Assembly: GCA_902825215.1 (NCBI GenBank)
Contig: LR782234.1
Coordinates: forward strand, 1,860,001 to 1,924,000
Length of the DNA stretch: 64,000 bases
Source: Pseudomonas fluorescens
GTDB lineage: Bacteria; Pseudomonadota; Gammaproteobacteria; Pseudomonadales; Pseudomonadaceae
Direction: 5' to 3'
Shown: in pieces, positions 1 through 7,966 of the stretch
How the letters are laid out: every line of letters starts with the position of its first letter
How positions within the stretch are numbered: position 1 is the stretch's first letter
Made by a program: the position numbers and the translations under genes
The notes under the pieces: generated by a model
Database searches by the model: none
What the model saw: the letters and a program-made list of their open reading frames with translations, nothing else
Told to the model about the DNA's origin: nothing

Positions 1-509
1 CCTCCAGCACCTTGATCATTCTCGCCGGTATTCTCACCGTGCTCGGCGCATCTGACCGCGCCGTGTCGCTGTTGGCGGACATTCCCATGGTCCAGCAAGC
101 GTCGCAGGGCATGTCGGAGATCAAGTTGCTGTGCCTGGCGCTGGTGTTCGTTTATGCCTTCTTCACCTTCAGCTGGTGCATGCGCCAGTACAACTTTGCG
201 GCGATTCTGGTCGGGTCGGCACCGATGGTTGGCGAGCGGCATGTCTCCGAGCAGGAGCGCAAAGCCTTCGCCTCAAGGGCCGCACGGGTGATTTCAATGG
301 CGGCCAACCAGTTCAACTTCGGTTTGCGCTCTTATTACTTCGGCATGAGCATGCTGGCCTGGTTCGTCAGCCCATGGCTGTTCATGCTGATGAGCGCGGG
401 AGTGGTGGTGGTCTTGTATCGCCGCGAATTTCATTCCGACGTGCTCGATGTCATGGTCTATACCCCTACCGAGGCACCTGTGCCCGAAACCAATAAAGAG
501 GCCGCTTGA
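1..509 (+). CDS. DUF599 domain-containing membrane protein, 5' end missing
   Basis: The open frame runs in from the left edge without a start codon; the first complete codon is at position 3, so the N-terminus lies outside the window. About 168 residues remain, with hydrophobic segments near the visible N-terminus, around residues 45-65 and around residues 115-140. The sequence pattern (ILTVLGASDRA, followed by SWCMRQYNF) matches the DUF599 family of bacterial inner-membrane proteins of unknown function, usually about 240 residues. Its stop codon TGA shares one base with the ATG of the next gene (TGATG), so the two are probably cotranscribed and translationally coupled. The family assignment is from memory of conserved motifs; no function is inferred. 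Confidence 0.75.
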   Translation, partial: SSTLIILAGILTVLGASDRAVSLLADIPMVQQASQGMSEIKLLCLALVFVYAFFTFSWCMRQYNFAAILVGSAPMVGERHVSEQERKAFASRAARVISMAANQFNFGLRSYYFGMSMLAWFVSPWLFMLMSAGVVVVLYRREFHSDVLDVMVYTPTEAPVPETNKEAA

Positions 510-910
510 TGAGTATTCCGTTCTGGTGTGTGTTTATCAGCGCGTTGCTGATTTATATCGCGCGTTTGCCCGTGGGCAAGGCGATGAAAGAGCAGGGCGG
601 GTATGACAACCACCTGCCGCGCCAGCAACAGGCGCAATTGACCGGTTACGGCGCCCGAGCCTTGGCGGCGCATCAGAACAGTATCGAAGCGTTCATTTTG
701 TTCGCGGTTGGTGTACTGATGGCGCACACCACGCAAACGGCGGGATGGCTGATCAATGCGCTGGCAATCATCTTCGTGATCGCGCGAATCCTGTACTTGT
801 GGTTGTATCTGGCGGATCTGCCGAAGTTGCGCAGTCTGGTCTGGCTGGTCGGCTTAGTGGCTTCGTTGTTGCTGATGATTAGTCCGACTTTTAGAACGGT
901 TCTGTTGTAA
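509..910 (+). CDS. MAPEG family membrane protein
   Basis: A 133-residue protein with about four hydrophobic helices, the layout of the MAPEG superfamily (membrane-associated proteins in eicosanoid and glutathione metabolism). It has the conserved stretch around RALAAHQNSIEAF followed by helices ending in an LYLADLPKLRSLVW-like loop. I start it at the ATG at 509, which overlaps the preceding stop by one base, rather than at the TTG one codon earlier. Bacterial MAPEG proteins of this short type have no assigned substrate. A bidirectional terminator follows directly. Confidence is high for the family and low for any enzymatic role. Confidence 0.85.
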   Translation: MSIPFWCVFISALLIYIARLPVGKAMKEQGGYDNHLPRQQQAQLTGYGARALAAHQNSIEAFILFAVGVLMAHTTQTAGWLINALAIIFVIARILYLWLYLADLPKLRSLVWLVGLVASLLLMISPTFRTVLL

Positions 911-942
911 GCGGCCATTGCATCAAATCCCGGACAAAAGAA

Positions 943-970
943 AACCCGCACTTGGCGGGTTCTCTTTTTT
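943..970. terminator. Bidirectional rho-independent terminator
   Basis: Stem AACCCGC (943-949) pairs with GCGGGTT (955-961) across a 5-base loop. The stem is flanked by an A-rich run on the left and a T run on the right, so it can end both the MAPEG operon on + and the convergent lipoprotein gene on -. Confidence 0.8.
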
Positions 971-987
971 CTGCGGCTAGAGGCGGT

Positions 988-1224
988 TTATTGCTTCTTG
1001 GCAGCTTCGTCTTGTGCGGCAGCGTTCGATTCAGCCTGAGCTTTGGCAGCTTCGGCGTTTTCTTTCGCAGCGTCGTTCACTTTATCCTGAGCTTTGTTCA
1101 TGTCCTGCTGAGCTTGCTCAGCGTGCTGGTTGGCATCTTGAGCTTTGTCCTCGGATTTTTTATCGCAGGCAGCGAGACCGAGGGAAGCGGTCAACATCAA
1201 GGCAATAGCTAAAGTCTTACGCAT
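988..1224 (-). CDS. Small Ala-rich lipoprotein
   Basis: A 78-residue protein with a classic lipoprotein signal (MRKTLAIALMLTASLGLAAC, lipobox LAAC with the lipidated Cys at residue 20). The mature part is about 58 residues, almost entirely Ala, Lys, Glu, Gln, Asp and Asn in a pattern that should form one long amphipathic helix. The start at 1224 has an AAGGAG ribosome binding site about 8 bases upstream; a longer upstream reading frame lacks one. Similar short proteins in Pseudomonas are annotated only as lipoproteins. A structural, Lpp/OprI-like role is possible but inferred only from size and helix type. Confidence 0.75.
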   Translation of the reverse strand: MRKTLAIALMLTASLGLAACDKKSEDKAQDANQHAEQAQQDMNKAQDKVNDAAKENAEAAKAQAESNAAAQDEAAKKQ

Positions 1225-1382
1225 GGGGTGTTTCTCCTTATGGAAAATAACTACTGGCCTTAAGAACTCGGCGCTACAGGTTAAGTTCCTCATTTCTCTC
1301 AGATATATAACTTTGTTTTATCACGGAACTTTTGCCGCTTTTCTCACTACTGGCAAAAGGCTTTAATGCGAGTAATTATCAA

Positions 1383-1859
1383 ATGGCGGAAAACAGCGTT
1401 TTTGAGCGCGCGACGCGGTTTCTCTCGGCGTTGCGCCACTGTCAGGTGCTGGGTTTAAAGGTGCAGAGTGCCTCCAGCGAAGGCCTGACGGTGATCCTGC
1501 CTTACAGCCCGCAGATCGTCGGTAACCCGCAAACCGGGGTGATCCATGGCGGTGCCATCACCTCGCTGATGGATACAGCCTGCGGCATGTCGACCTTGTG
1601 CGTGCTGCCGGAATTCGAAGTCTGTCCGACCCTCGATCTGCGCATCGATTACATGCACGCCGCCGAACCGCATAAAGATGTCTATGGCTTTGCCCAGTGC
1701 TACCGAGTTACCACTGACGTGATTTTTGCCCGCGGATTCGCCTACCAGGACGATCCCGAGCAACCCATTGCCCACGTTGTCGGCACGTTCATGCGGATGG
1801 GCAAGGCGCTCAAAGGCACGCAAGGCTTTGGCGGCGCAATCAAGGGAGTCAAGCCGTGA
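1383..1859 (+). CDS. PaaI-family hotdog thioesterase
   Basis: A 158-residue protein with the hotdog-fold thioesterase signature: GNPQTGVIHGGAITSLMDTACG carries the HGG motif typical of the PaaI/acyl-CoA thioesterase family, followed by the central strands around TLDLRIDYMHAAEP. The likely reaction is hydrolysis of an acyl- or aryl-CoA; the substrate cannot be read from the sequence. I chose the ATG at 1383 because residues from there match the family; the upstream TTG at 1332 adds 17 non-conserved residues. It overlaps the next thioesterase gene by four bases (GTGA), so the two form a tight operon of distant paralogues. Confidence 0.85.
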   Translation: MAENSVFERATRFLSALRHCQVLGLKVQSASSEGLTVILPYSPQIVGNPQTGVIHGGAITSLMDTACGMSTLCVLPEFEVCPTLDLRIDYMHAAEPHKDVYGFAQCYRVTTDVIFARGFAYQDDPEQPIAHVVGTFMRMGKALKGTQGFGGAIKGVKP

Positions 1860-2308
1860 GCGATGATCTCAAGCAGCAATTGCAGCTGGCCCATGCGCAA
1901 GGCGACTATGCGCCGTTGCTGAAGCTGATCCCCTACGCCGGCCTGATCGGCATCGAGTGCTCGCGGGTAGGCGATGAACTGCTGTTCAAGCTGCCGGCGA
2001 ACAAGGACAACATTGGTAACCCTTTATTGCCGGCGATCCATGGCGGGGTGATTGCCGGGTTCATGGAGCTGGCGGCCGCCCTGCATTTGCTGATTTACAC
2101 CGGCGCCCCGGGTGTGCCGAAGATCATCGATTTTTCCCTCGACTACCTGCGCGCCGGGCAGTTTCGCGATACGTGGGCCAAATGTCAGGTCTGTCGTCAG
2201 GGACGTCGGGTCGCCAATGTGGCGATCACCGCCTGGCAAAGCACCGAGGCCGAACCGATTGCCACCGCTCGCGCGCACTTCAAAATCGATGAACCCTTGA
2301 AATCCTGA
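1856..2308 (+). CDS. Second PaaI-family hotdog thioesterase
   Basis: A 150-residue hotdog protein with GTG start at 1856 overlapping the stop of the preceding thioesterase. The motif LLPAIHGGVIAGFMELAAAL aligns with the HGG region of its neighbour, but overall identity looks low, so this is an old duplication or an assembly of two sub-families rather than a recent copy. The two products may form a hetero-oligomer, since hotdog enzymes work as dimers or tetramers with active sites at the interface; that is inference from overlap only. Substrate unknown. htpG starts 81 bases downstream. Confidence 0.85.
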   Translation: MSDDLKQQLQLAHAQGDYAPLLKLIPYAGLIGIECSRVGDELLFKLPANKDNIGNPLLPAIHGGVIAGFMELAAALHLLIYTGAPGVPKIIDFSLDYLRAGQFRDTWAKCQVCRQGRRVANVAITAWQSTEAEPIATARAHFKIDEPLKS

Positions 2309-2389
2309 ACAGCGCCCCAAACTCAGATGACAACCCGCCGCCGACCATTCGGGTCGCGGCCACTGCCATCTGATTGGAGTTTGATGACC

Positions 2390-4294
2390 ATGAGTGTGGA
2401 AACTCAAAAGGAAACCCTGGGCTTCCAGACCGAGGTAAAGCAGCTGCTGCACCTCATGATCCATTCGCTGTATTCGAACAAGGAAATCTTCCTGCGCGAA
2501 TTGATCTCGAACGCCTCTGACGCTGTCGACAAGCTGCGCTTCGAAGCGCTGGCCAAGCCAGAGTTGCTTGAGGGCGGCGCTGATCTGAAAATCCGTGTGA
2601 GCTTCGACAAGGACGCCAAGACCGTCACCCTCGAAGACAACGGTATCGGCATGAACCGTGACGATGTGATCACCCACCTGGGGACCATCGCCAAGTCCGG
2701 CACTGCCGATTTCATGAAAAACCTGTCCGGCGATCAGAAGAAGGATTCGCACCTGATCGGCCAGTTCGGCGTGGGCTTCTACTCCGCGTTCATCGTTGCC
2801 GACAAGGTTGATGTCTACAGTCGTCGCGCCGGCACTGCTGCCAGCGAAGGCGTGCACTGGTCGTCGAAAGGCGAGGGCGAGTTCGAAGTCGCCAACATCG
2901 ACAAGCCAGAGCGTGGCACCCGCATCGTCCTGCACCTGAAATCCGGTGAAGACGAGTTCGCCGATGGCTGGCGTCTGCGCAACATCATCAAGAAGTACTC
3001 CGACCACATCGCTTTGCCGATCGAACTGCCGAAGGAAGTCACTCCGGCCGAAGGCGAAGAGGCTCCAGCCGTTGAATGGGAAACCGTCAACCGCGCCAGC
3101 GCCCTGTGGACCCGTCCGCGCACTGAAGTCAAAGACGAGGAATACCAGGAGTTCTACAAACACATCGCTCACGACTTTGAAAATCCGTTGTCGTGGAGCC
3201 ACAACAAGGTTGAAGGCAAGCTCGAGTACAGCTCGCTGCTGTACGTGCCGGCGCGCGCGCCGTTCGACCTGTACCAGCGTGAAGCGCCGAAAGGCCTGAA
3301 GCTGTACGTGCAGCGTGTGTTTGTGATGGATCAGGCCGAGTCGTTCCTGCCGCTGTACCTGCGCTTCATCAAAGGCGTGGTCGATTCCAACGACCTGTCG
3401 CTGAACGTGTCGCGTGAAATCCTGCAGAAAGACCCGATCATCGATTCGATGAAGACCGCGCTGACCAAGCGCGTGCTGGACATGCTGGAAAAACTGGCGA
3501 AGAACGAGCCTGAGCAATACAAAGGCTTCTGGAAAAACTTCGGTCAGGTCATGAAAGAAGGCCCGGCAGAAGATTTCGCCAACAAAGAAAAAATCGCCGG
3601 TCTGCTGCGTTTCGCATCGACTCAAGGTGACGACGGCGAGCAGATCGTCGGTCTGGCCGACTACCTGGCCCGCGCCAAGGAAGGTCAGGACAAGATCTAC
3701 TACCTCACCGGCGAAACCTATGCGCAGGTCAAGAACAGCCCGCACCTGGAAGTCTTCCGCAAGAAAGGCATCGAAGTGCTGCTGCTGACTGACCGCATCG
3801 ACGAGTGGCTGATGAGCTACCTGAGCGAGTTCGACGGCAAGACCTTTGTCGACGTGGCACGTGGTGACCTCGATCTGGGCAATCTGGACTCGGAAGAGGA
3901 CAAGAAAGCCGCAGAAGAAGTCGCCAAGTCCAAAGAAGGTCTGGTCGAGCGCCTGAAAACCGCGCTGGGCGATTCCGTCGCGGAGGTACGCGTGTCGCAT
4001 CGTTTGACGGATTCCCCGGCCATTCTGGCCATCGGCGAGCAGGACCTGGGTCTGCAAATGCGCCAGATCCTCGAAGCGAGCGGGCAGAAGGTGCCGGATT
4101 CGAAGCCGATTTTCGAATTCAACCCGAACCACCCGCTGATCGAGAAACTCGATGGCGAGCAGAACGAAGAGCGTTTTGGCGACCTGTCGCACATCCTCTT
4201 CGATCAGGCTGCGCTGGCTGCCGGCGACAGCTTGAAAGACCCGGCCGCTTATGTGCGCCGTCTGAACAAGCTGCTGGTTGAACTGTCGGTTTGA
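2390..4294 (+). CDS. htpG: Molecular chaperone HtpG (bacterial Hsp90)
   Basis: A 634-residue protein of exactly the length usual for Pseudomonas HtpG. The N-terminal GHKL ATPase domain shows the Hsp90 hallmarks [15 protein letters not shown] and [11 protein letters not shown]. The middle domain carries the conserved [11 protein letters not shown] segment with the catalytic Arg, and the C-terminal dimerisation domain follows. The start at 2390 (MSVETQKET) gives the family N-terminus; a second ATG two codons upstream is also compatible with the GGAG at 2376-2379. It acts in the cytosol in late protein folding with DnaK. A strong terminator follows. Confidence 0.98.
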   Translation: MSVETQKETLGFQTEVKQLLHLMIHSLYSNKEIFLRELISNASDAVDKLRFEALAKPELLEGGADLKIRVSFDKDAKTVTLEDNGIGMNRDDVITHLGTIAKSGTADFMKNLSGDQKKDSHLIGQFGVGFYSAFIVADKVDVYSRRAGTAASEGVHWSSKGEGEFEVANIDKPERGTRIVLHLKSGEDEFADGWRLRNIIKKYSDHIALPIELPKEVTPAEGEEAPAVEWETVNRASALWTRPRTEVKDEEYQEFYKHIAHDFENPLSWSHNKVEGKLEYSSLLYVPARAPFDLYQREAPKGLKLYVQRVFVMDQAESFLPLYLRFIKGVVDSNDLSLNVSREILQKDPIIDSMKTALTKRVLDMLEKLAKNEPEQYKGFWKNFGQVMKEGPAEDFANKEKIAGLLRFASTQGDDGEQIVGLADYLARAKEGQDKIYYLTGETYAQVKNSPHLEVFRKKGIEVLLLTDRIDEWLMSYLSEFDGKTFVDVARGDLDLGNLDSEEDKKAAEEVAKSKEGLVERLKTALGDSVAEVRVSHRLTDSPAILAIGEQDLGLQMRQILEASGQKVPDSKPIFEFNPNHPLIEKLDGEQNEERFGDLSHILFDQAALAAGDSLKDPAAYVRRLNKLLVELSV

Positions 4295-4306
4295 TCACGT
4301 TGTAGG

Positions 4307-4332
4307 AAAAACCCGCTTCGGCGGGTTTTTTC
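4307..4332 (+). terminator. Rho-independent terminator after htpG
   Basis: AAAACCCGC, loop TTCG, GCGGGTTTTTT: a tetraloop hairpin with a U tract 12 bases after the htpG stop. Confidence 0.9.
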
Positions 4333-4363
4333 ATTCTGGTGTTAAACGAATCAGGAGTCAGAA

Positions 4364-5092
4364 ATGAGCCAAGTCACTGTACGTTCCGTGGTCTACCAGA
4401 TTGACGGCCAGCCTTATGAAGGGCGCTTGGCCTTCGATGCCGAGCACAAAGGTGCGCTGCCGGGTTTGTTGATGGCGCCGAACTGGATGGGCGTCAGCGC
4501 CGGTGCCGAAGACATCGCCAAAGCGGTGGCGGCCAAGGGTTACGTGGTGTTGATCGCTGACGTCTACGGCCAGGCCGTACGTCCGCAGAACGCCGATGAA
4601 GCGCTCGCTGCAATGATGCCGCTCAAGGACGACCGCGCGTTGCTGCGCAAACGCCTGCAAGTGGCTTTCGAGCAGTTGCAAAGCCAGGGTGAAGCGGCGG
4701 TGGATACCGCGAAACTGGCGGTGTTCGGTTTCTGCTTCGGTGGTTGCTGTGCACTGGACCTGGCCCGCACCGGCGCGCCAGTGAAAGCGGCGGTGTCGTT
4801 CCACGGCACGCTGGACTCGCCGAACCCGGCGGATGCGCAGAACATCCAGGGCTCGGTGCTGGTGCTGCACGGCGCGTCCGATCCGCTGGTGCCGAAAGAG
4901 CAATTGCCGGCGTTTGAAGACGAGATGAACGCTGCCGGTGTGGATTGGCAGCTGCTCAGCTACGGCGGCGCGGTGCACTCGTTTACCGACCCGCATGCGA
5001 ACGTGCCGGGCAAGATGATGTACGACGAGAAGACCGCGAAGCGCGCGTTCAAGTCGATGCATGATTTGCTGGATGAAGTGTTCAAGGGTTGA
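4364..5092 (+). CDS. Dienelactone hydrolase family protein
   Basis: A 242-residue alpha/beta hydrolase. The nucleophile elbow is GFCFGGC (around residues 123-129), the Cys-nucleophile form that defines the dienelactone hydrolase family. The acid and base are visible as HGASDPLVP and GGAVHSFTDP. A start at 4364 is supported by AGGAG ten bases upstream. Dienelactone hydrolases open carboxymethylene-butenolides in the chlorocatechol pathway, but no aromatic degradation genes lie nearby, so it is more likely a general esterase/hydrolase of this family. It is flanked by a terminator upstream and a REPIN downstream and looks monocistronic. Confidence 0.9.
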   Translation: MSQVTVRSVVYQIDGQPYEGRLAFDAEHKGALPGLLMAPNWMGVSAGAEDIAKAVAAKGYVVLIADVYGQAVRPQNADEALAAMMPLKDDRALLRKRLQVAFEQLQSQGEAAVDTAKLAVFGFCFGGCCALDLARTGAPVKAAVSFHGTLDSPNPADAQNIQGSVLVLHGASDPLVPKEQLPAFEDEMNAAGVDWQLLSYGGAVHSFTDPHANVPGKMMYDEKTAKRAFKSMHDLLDEVFKG

Positions 5093-5120
5093 GGCTGAAG
5101 CCTGAAGCCGGAAGAGCCCA

Positions 5121-5300
5121 AGCCCCTCACCCTAGCCCTCTCCCAAAGGGAGAGGGGACTTACGGAGGTGTCTGGCGCTAAGCATCGACCTGAAAGAGCT
5201 GTGTCGATTATGGATTCAGCATGAATCTCTCATCTCGGCGTGCCTCTTCGATATTCCCCAATCGGCCCCCTCTCCCTCCGGGAGAGGGCTGGTGAGGGCA
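5121..5300. repeat. REPIN-like element, class C (CCCTCTCCC type)
   Basis: Two inverted, imperfectly palindromic ends (5121-5160 and about 5264-5299), each built around CCCTCTCCC/GGGAGAGGG with a flanking GCCCCTCACCCTAG-like tail, enclose about 100 bases. The interior contains CGACCTGA and TTATGGA, which recur in inverted orientation in the copy at 9609-9786. It fills most of the gap between the dienelactone hydrolase and pirin genes. Confidence 0.8.
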
Positions 5301-5306
5301 AAGGGT

Positions 5307-6173
5307 TCAACGCGGTAGCTCGATCCGCTCCACTTCCCCCGGCACCGTCGGCCAATCCCCGGCCGCCCATTTGCGCCGCGCTTCGTCGATCGCCGTCGGG
5401 TCACTGGCAACGAAATTCCAGTTGATCCGCCGCGGCCCGTCCAGCGCGGCGCCGCCGAATACCACCGCGTGCACATCACTTTCGGAAAACAGACTCATCT
5501 CTTCCCCAGCCGGCAGCACCACCAGCGCGTGAGGCTCAATGGCTTCGCCGTTCAGCTGCGCATCGCCGCTCAACACATACACCGCACGTTCTGCATGCTC
5601 GGTCGGAATCAGCAGCGTGGTCGCGCTCTGCATCCGCACTTCGGCATACAGCGTCGGAGAAAGCACCGGTACCGGTGATTCGAGACAAAAGCCTGACCCG
5701 GCAATCATGCGGATCTGCACGCCGAGGTTATCGCTGACCGGCAAGGTCGCCGCCGGATGATGGCTGTAGTGTCCCGGTCCCTGCTCATGTTCCCGGGGCG
5801 AGGCCAGCCAGACTTGCAGGCCGTGCAGGGTAAACGTCTCGGCGAGCAACGGTGCAGGCGTGCGCTCGACATGGGCGATCGCACTGCCGGCGGTCATCCA
5901 GCTGACATCGCCGGCGCTGACCACCTGATCCGAGCCGAGGCTGTCCTTGTGCTGCAGTTGGCCTTCGAACAAATAGGTCAGGGTCGACAGACCGATGTGC
6001 GGGTGCTGTCGGATGTCCATGCCTTTACCGGTCGGATAAACCGTCTCGAGCATGTGGTCGAAAAACACGAAAGGCCCGACGCTGCGGCATTTGGCTGACG
6101 GCAGTGGGCGCAGGATCGGCTGGCCTTCGACGTCTTCGGCGCGCGGGCGGATGATCAGGGGTTGCGTATCCAT
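5307..6173 (-). CDS. Pirin family protein
   Basis: A 288-residue bicupin. The N-terminal cupin has the pirin metal-site motif HPHIGL followed by TYLFEGQLQHKDS and, later, FTLHGLQVWL, giving the three His and one Glu expected for the iron site. The C-terminal cupin is more divergent. Pirins have been described as metal-dependent quercetin dioxygenases and as regulatory binding partners; which applies here cannot be told. I start at the ATG at 6173 (MDTQPLIIRPR); an in-frame ATG at 6227 would add 18 residues of low family resemblance. The gene ends seven bases from the repeat element. Confidence 0.9.
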   Translation of the reverse strand: MDTQPLIIRPRAEDVEGQPILRPLPSAKCRSVGPFVFFDHMLETVYPTGKGMDIRQHPHIGLSTLTYLFEGQLQHKDSLGSDQVVSAGDVSWMTAGSAIAHVERTPAPLLAETFTLHGLQVWLASPREHEQGPGHYSHHPAATLPVSDNLGVQIRMIAGSGFCLESPVPVLSPTLYAEVRMQSATTLLIPTEHAERAVYVLSGDAQLNGEAIEPHALVVLPAGEEMSLFSESDVHAVVFGGAALDGPRRINWNFVASDPTAIDEARRKWAAGDWPTVPGEVERIELPR

Positions 6174-6235
6174 GGGGGCATTCCAGGCTGAGCGGGCGAT
6201 GCCAGAAGCATAACCCGCCGCTGGCAATGGGAGGT

Positions 6236-6652
6236 TTATTGGCTGTCGAAGCCTTGCGGGGTGTGGGTTTCGATCGTCACGTCACTGGTGGTCATCAGTT
6301 TGTGAATCGGGCAACGGTCGGCGACCCGCAGCAGTTCGTCGCGTTGCGCGTCGGTGAGTACGCCTTTGAGGGTCAGGGTGACGTGCAGGACGTATTTGCC
6401 TTTCTGCTCTTCGCTGTTGTCGCGTTTGACGTCGACGCCCACACCGGTCAGCGGAATGTCCTTCTTCTTCGCGTACATCTTCAGCGTCAGCGCTTTGCAC
6501 GCGCCGAGCGCGGCATCGAAATAGTCGTGCGGTTCCGGCGCAGAGCCTTCGCCGCCCGCCGTTTTCGGCACGTCGGCAAACAGTTCGTGGTCATCGATTT
6601 GTACGGTGTGACGAAAGCCTTCAGCGGAGACGGTATTGACGGTAACAGTCAT
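6236..6652 (-). CDS. OsmC family peroxiredoxin-like protein
   Basis: A 138-residue OsmC/Ohr-fold protein. It carries both redox cysteines, in GACKALTL and in DRCPIHKL, the arrangement of the OsmC family of thiol-dependent hydroperoxide reductases. The ATG at 6652 has GAGG six bases upstream and fits the family N-terminus; a longer frame upstream has no such support. The sequence is closer to the general OsmC-like (YhfA-type) group than to organic hydroperoxide resistance protein Ohr, judged only by the motif spacing. It is transcribed in the same direction as pirin, 62 bases upstream of that gene's start, and the two could share a transcript. Confidence 0.88.
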   Translation of the reverse strand: MTVTVNTVSAEGFRHTVQIDDHELFADVPKTAGGEGSAPEPHDYFDAALGACKALTLKMYAKKKDIPLTGVGVDVKRDNSEEQKGKYVLHVTLTLKGVLTDAQRDELLRVADRCPIHKLMTTSDVTIETHTPQGFDSQ

Positions 6653-6805
6653 GAGAACCTCACAGGCAGCAGGAAAAATCGTTGGGTCAGGCAAGACCCT
6701 GCAGTTATAGAACATTCCCACCGGCACGCGTTCCGCTTTCCGTGCGGGCTGAACCCTTGTCCGTCGGGCGGGGTCTAGGCTAAGCCCACCTGCCGGAGAT
6801 TACTT

Positions 6806-7828
6806 GTGTTTTTGTCTCGTCTGATTGTCGCCTGCCTTCTGGCTTTCGCCGGGACTGCCCATGCCCGCGAATACACCTACAGCGATGCGCACCTGCATTA
6901 CGTGGATTTTTTCCAGGAAAGCGCCGGCATGGCGAAACTGCTGACGGCCATGAAGGAAAACTCCATCGAGCATGTGATGATTTCCGGCATCCCCGTGGCG
7001 AAGAAGTGGCATGAGGACGAACCCAAGCGCCCGCGTTATTACGCCGGTGATGACGCCGACGCCTATTGGTACAGCGCGACCGACGTGATCATCGCCGATG
7101 CGGTGCAAAAGCTGTCGCCGGAACAGCGTCCGTACTTTCATCCGTTCTTGTCGGGTTTCAACCCCAACGACAAAAACTCCGCCGCGCACATCCAGCGCAT
7201 GCTCGACCTGTATCCGGGGCTGTGGCAGGGCATTGGCGAAGTGTTTACCCGCCACGACGATCTGACCGCACTCACCGCCGGCGACACCCCGCGAGCCAAC
7301 AACGAAGCGATGACCAAGATCTATCACCTCGCCGCGGAAAATGATCTGCCAGTGATGCTGCATTCCAACATCACCTCCAAGCGTGAGAAAAATCCGCTGT
7401 ACCTGCAGGAAGTCGAGGAGCCGCTGCGTAATCATCCGCACACCCGCTTCATCTGGGCGCATGCGGGCACCAGTGCGGAAATCCATCGGCATCAAAAGCA
7501 GCTGCCGTTTCTGCTGCCGACCCTGACGCGCATGCTCGAGGCTTATCCGAATCTGTTCATCGATCTGTCGTGGAGCATGCTCACGCCGTACCTGCTGGAC
7601 GAGCAGGGCAGGCCTCGGCCAGAGTGGCTGGCGCTGGTGGAAAAGTATCCTGCTCGCTTCATGCTTGGCTCCGACGTGGTAGGACGGTTCAACAAGCTCG
7701 GTGAGGAAATGCACAGCTATCGACCGTTTCTGGATGCACTGCCGGAGGCGGTGGCTCGCAAGGTTGCCCGGGATAACTTCCTGGCGATATTGCCGCGCGG
7801 TGCAATCACAAGCGCTGATCAGCGCTGA
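6806..7828 (+). CDS. Exported amidohydrolase family protein
   Basis: A 340-residue protein with a Sec signal peptide (MFLSRLIVACLLAFAGTAHA, cleavage after residue 20). The mature part is a TIM-barrel amidohydrolase of the PF04909 type. Candidate metal ligands are DAHLH near the mature N-terminus, the Glu of GIGEVF, the His of MLHSN and WAHAG, and the Asp of LGSDVV. The GTG start has CGGAGA six bases upstream. Related enzymes hydrolyse or decarboxylate cyclic substrates in the cytosol; an exported version suggests a periplasmic substrate, but nothing nearby identifies it. The gene stands alone before the chemoreceptor. Confidence 0.85.
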   Translation: MFLSRLIVACLLAFAGTAHAREYTYSDAHLHYVDFFQESAGMAKLLTAMKENSIEHVMISGIPVAKKWHEDEPKRPRYYAGDDADAYWYSATDVIIADAVQKLSPEQRPYFHPFLSGFNPNDKNSAAHIQRMLDLYPGLWQGIGEVFTRHDDLTALTAGDTPRANNEAMTKIYHLAAENDLPVMLHSNITSKREKNPLYLQEVEEPLRNHPHTRFIWAHAGTSAEIHRHQKQLPFLLPTLTRMLEAYPNLFIDLSWSMLTPYLLDEQGRPRPEWLALVEKYPARFMLGSDVVGRFNKLGEEMHSYRPFLDALPEAVARKVARDNFLAILPRGAITSADQR

Positions 7829-7966
7829 AACGTTAAGCCCAGCGCTTCGAACTAGCCGCTCGTCTGCCTATCGCCTTTTGGTCTTACGCAATTTCAGGGC
7901 AATGCCGATACCTTCTAAAGCAACCCGCTGCAGGCTGATGCAGCGATTTTGGAAGGAGCCAGTGTC

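Noticed and set aside
2024..4192. A 722-codon open frame on the minus strand opposite htpG
   Set aside because: It lies wholly antisense to a certain gene, its translation is low-complexity (rich in Gln, Leu, Val and Arg) with no domain, and such long antisense frames are a by-product of high GC and codon bias.
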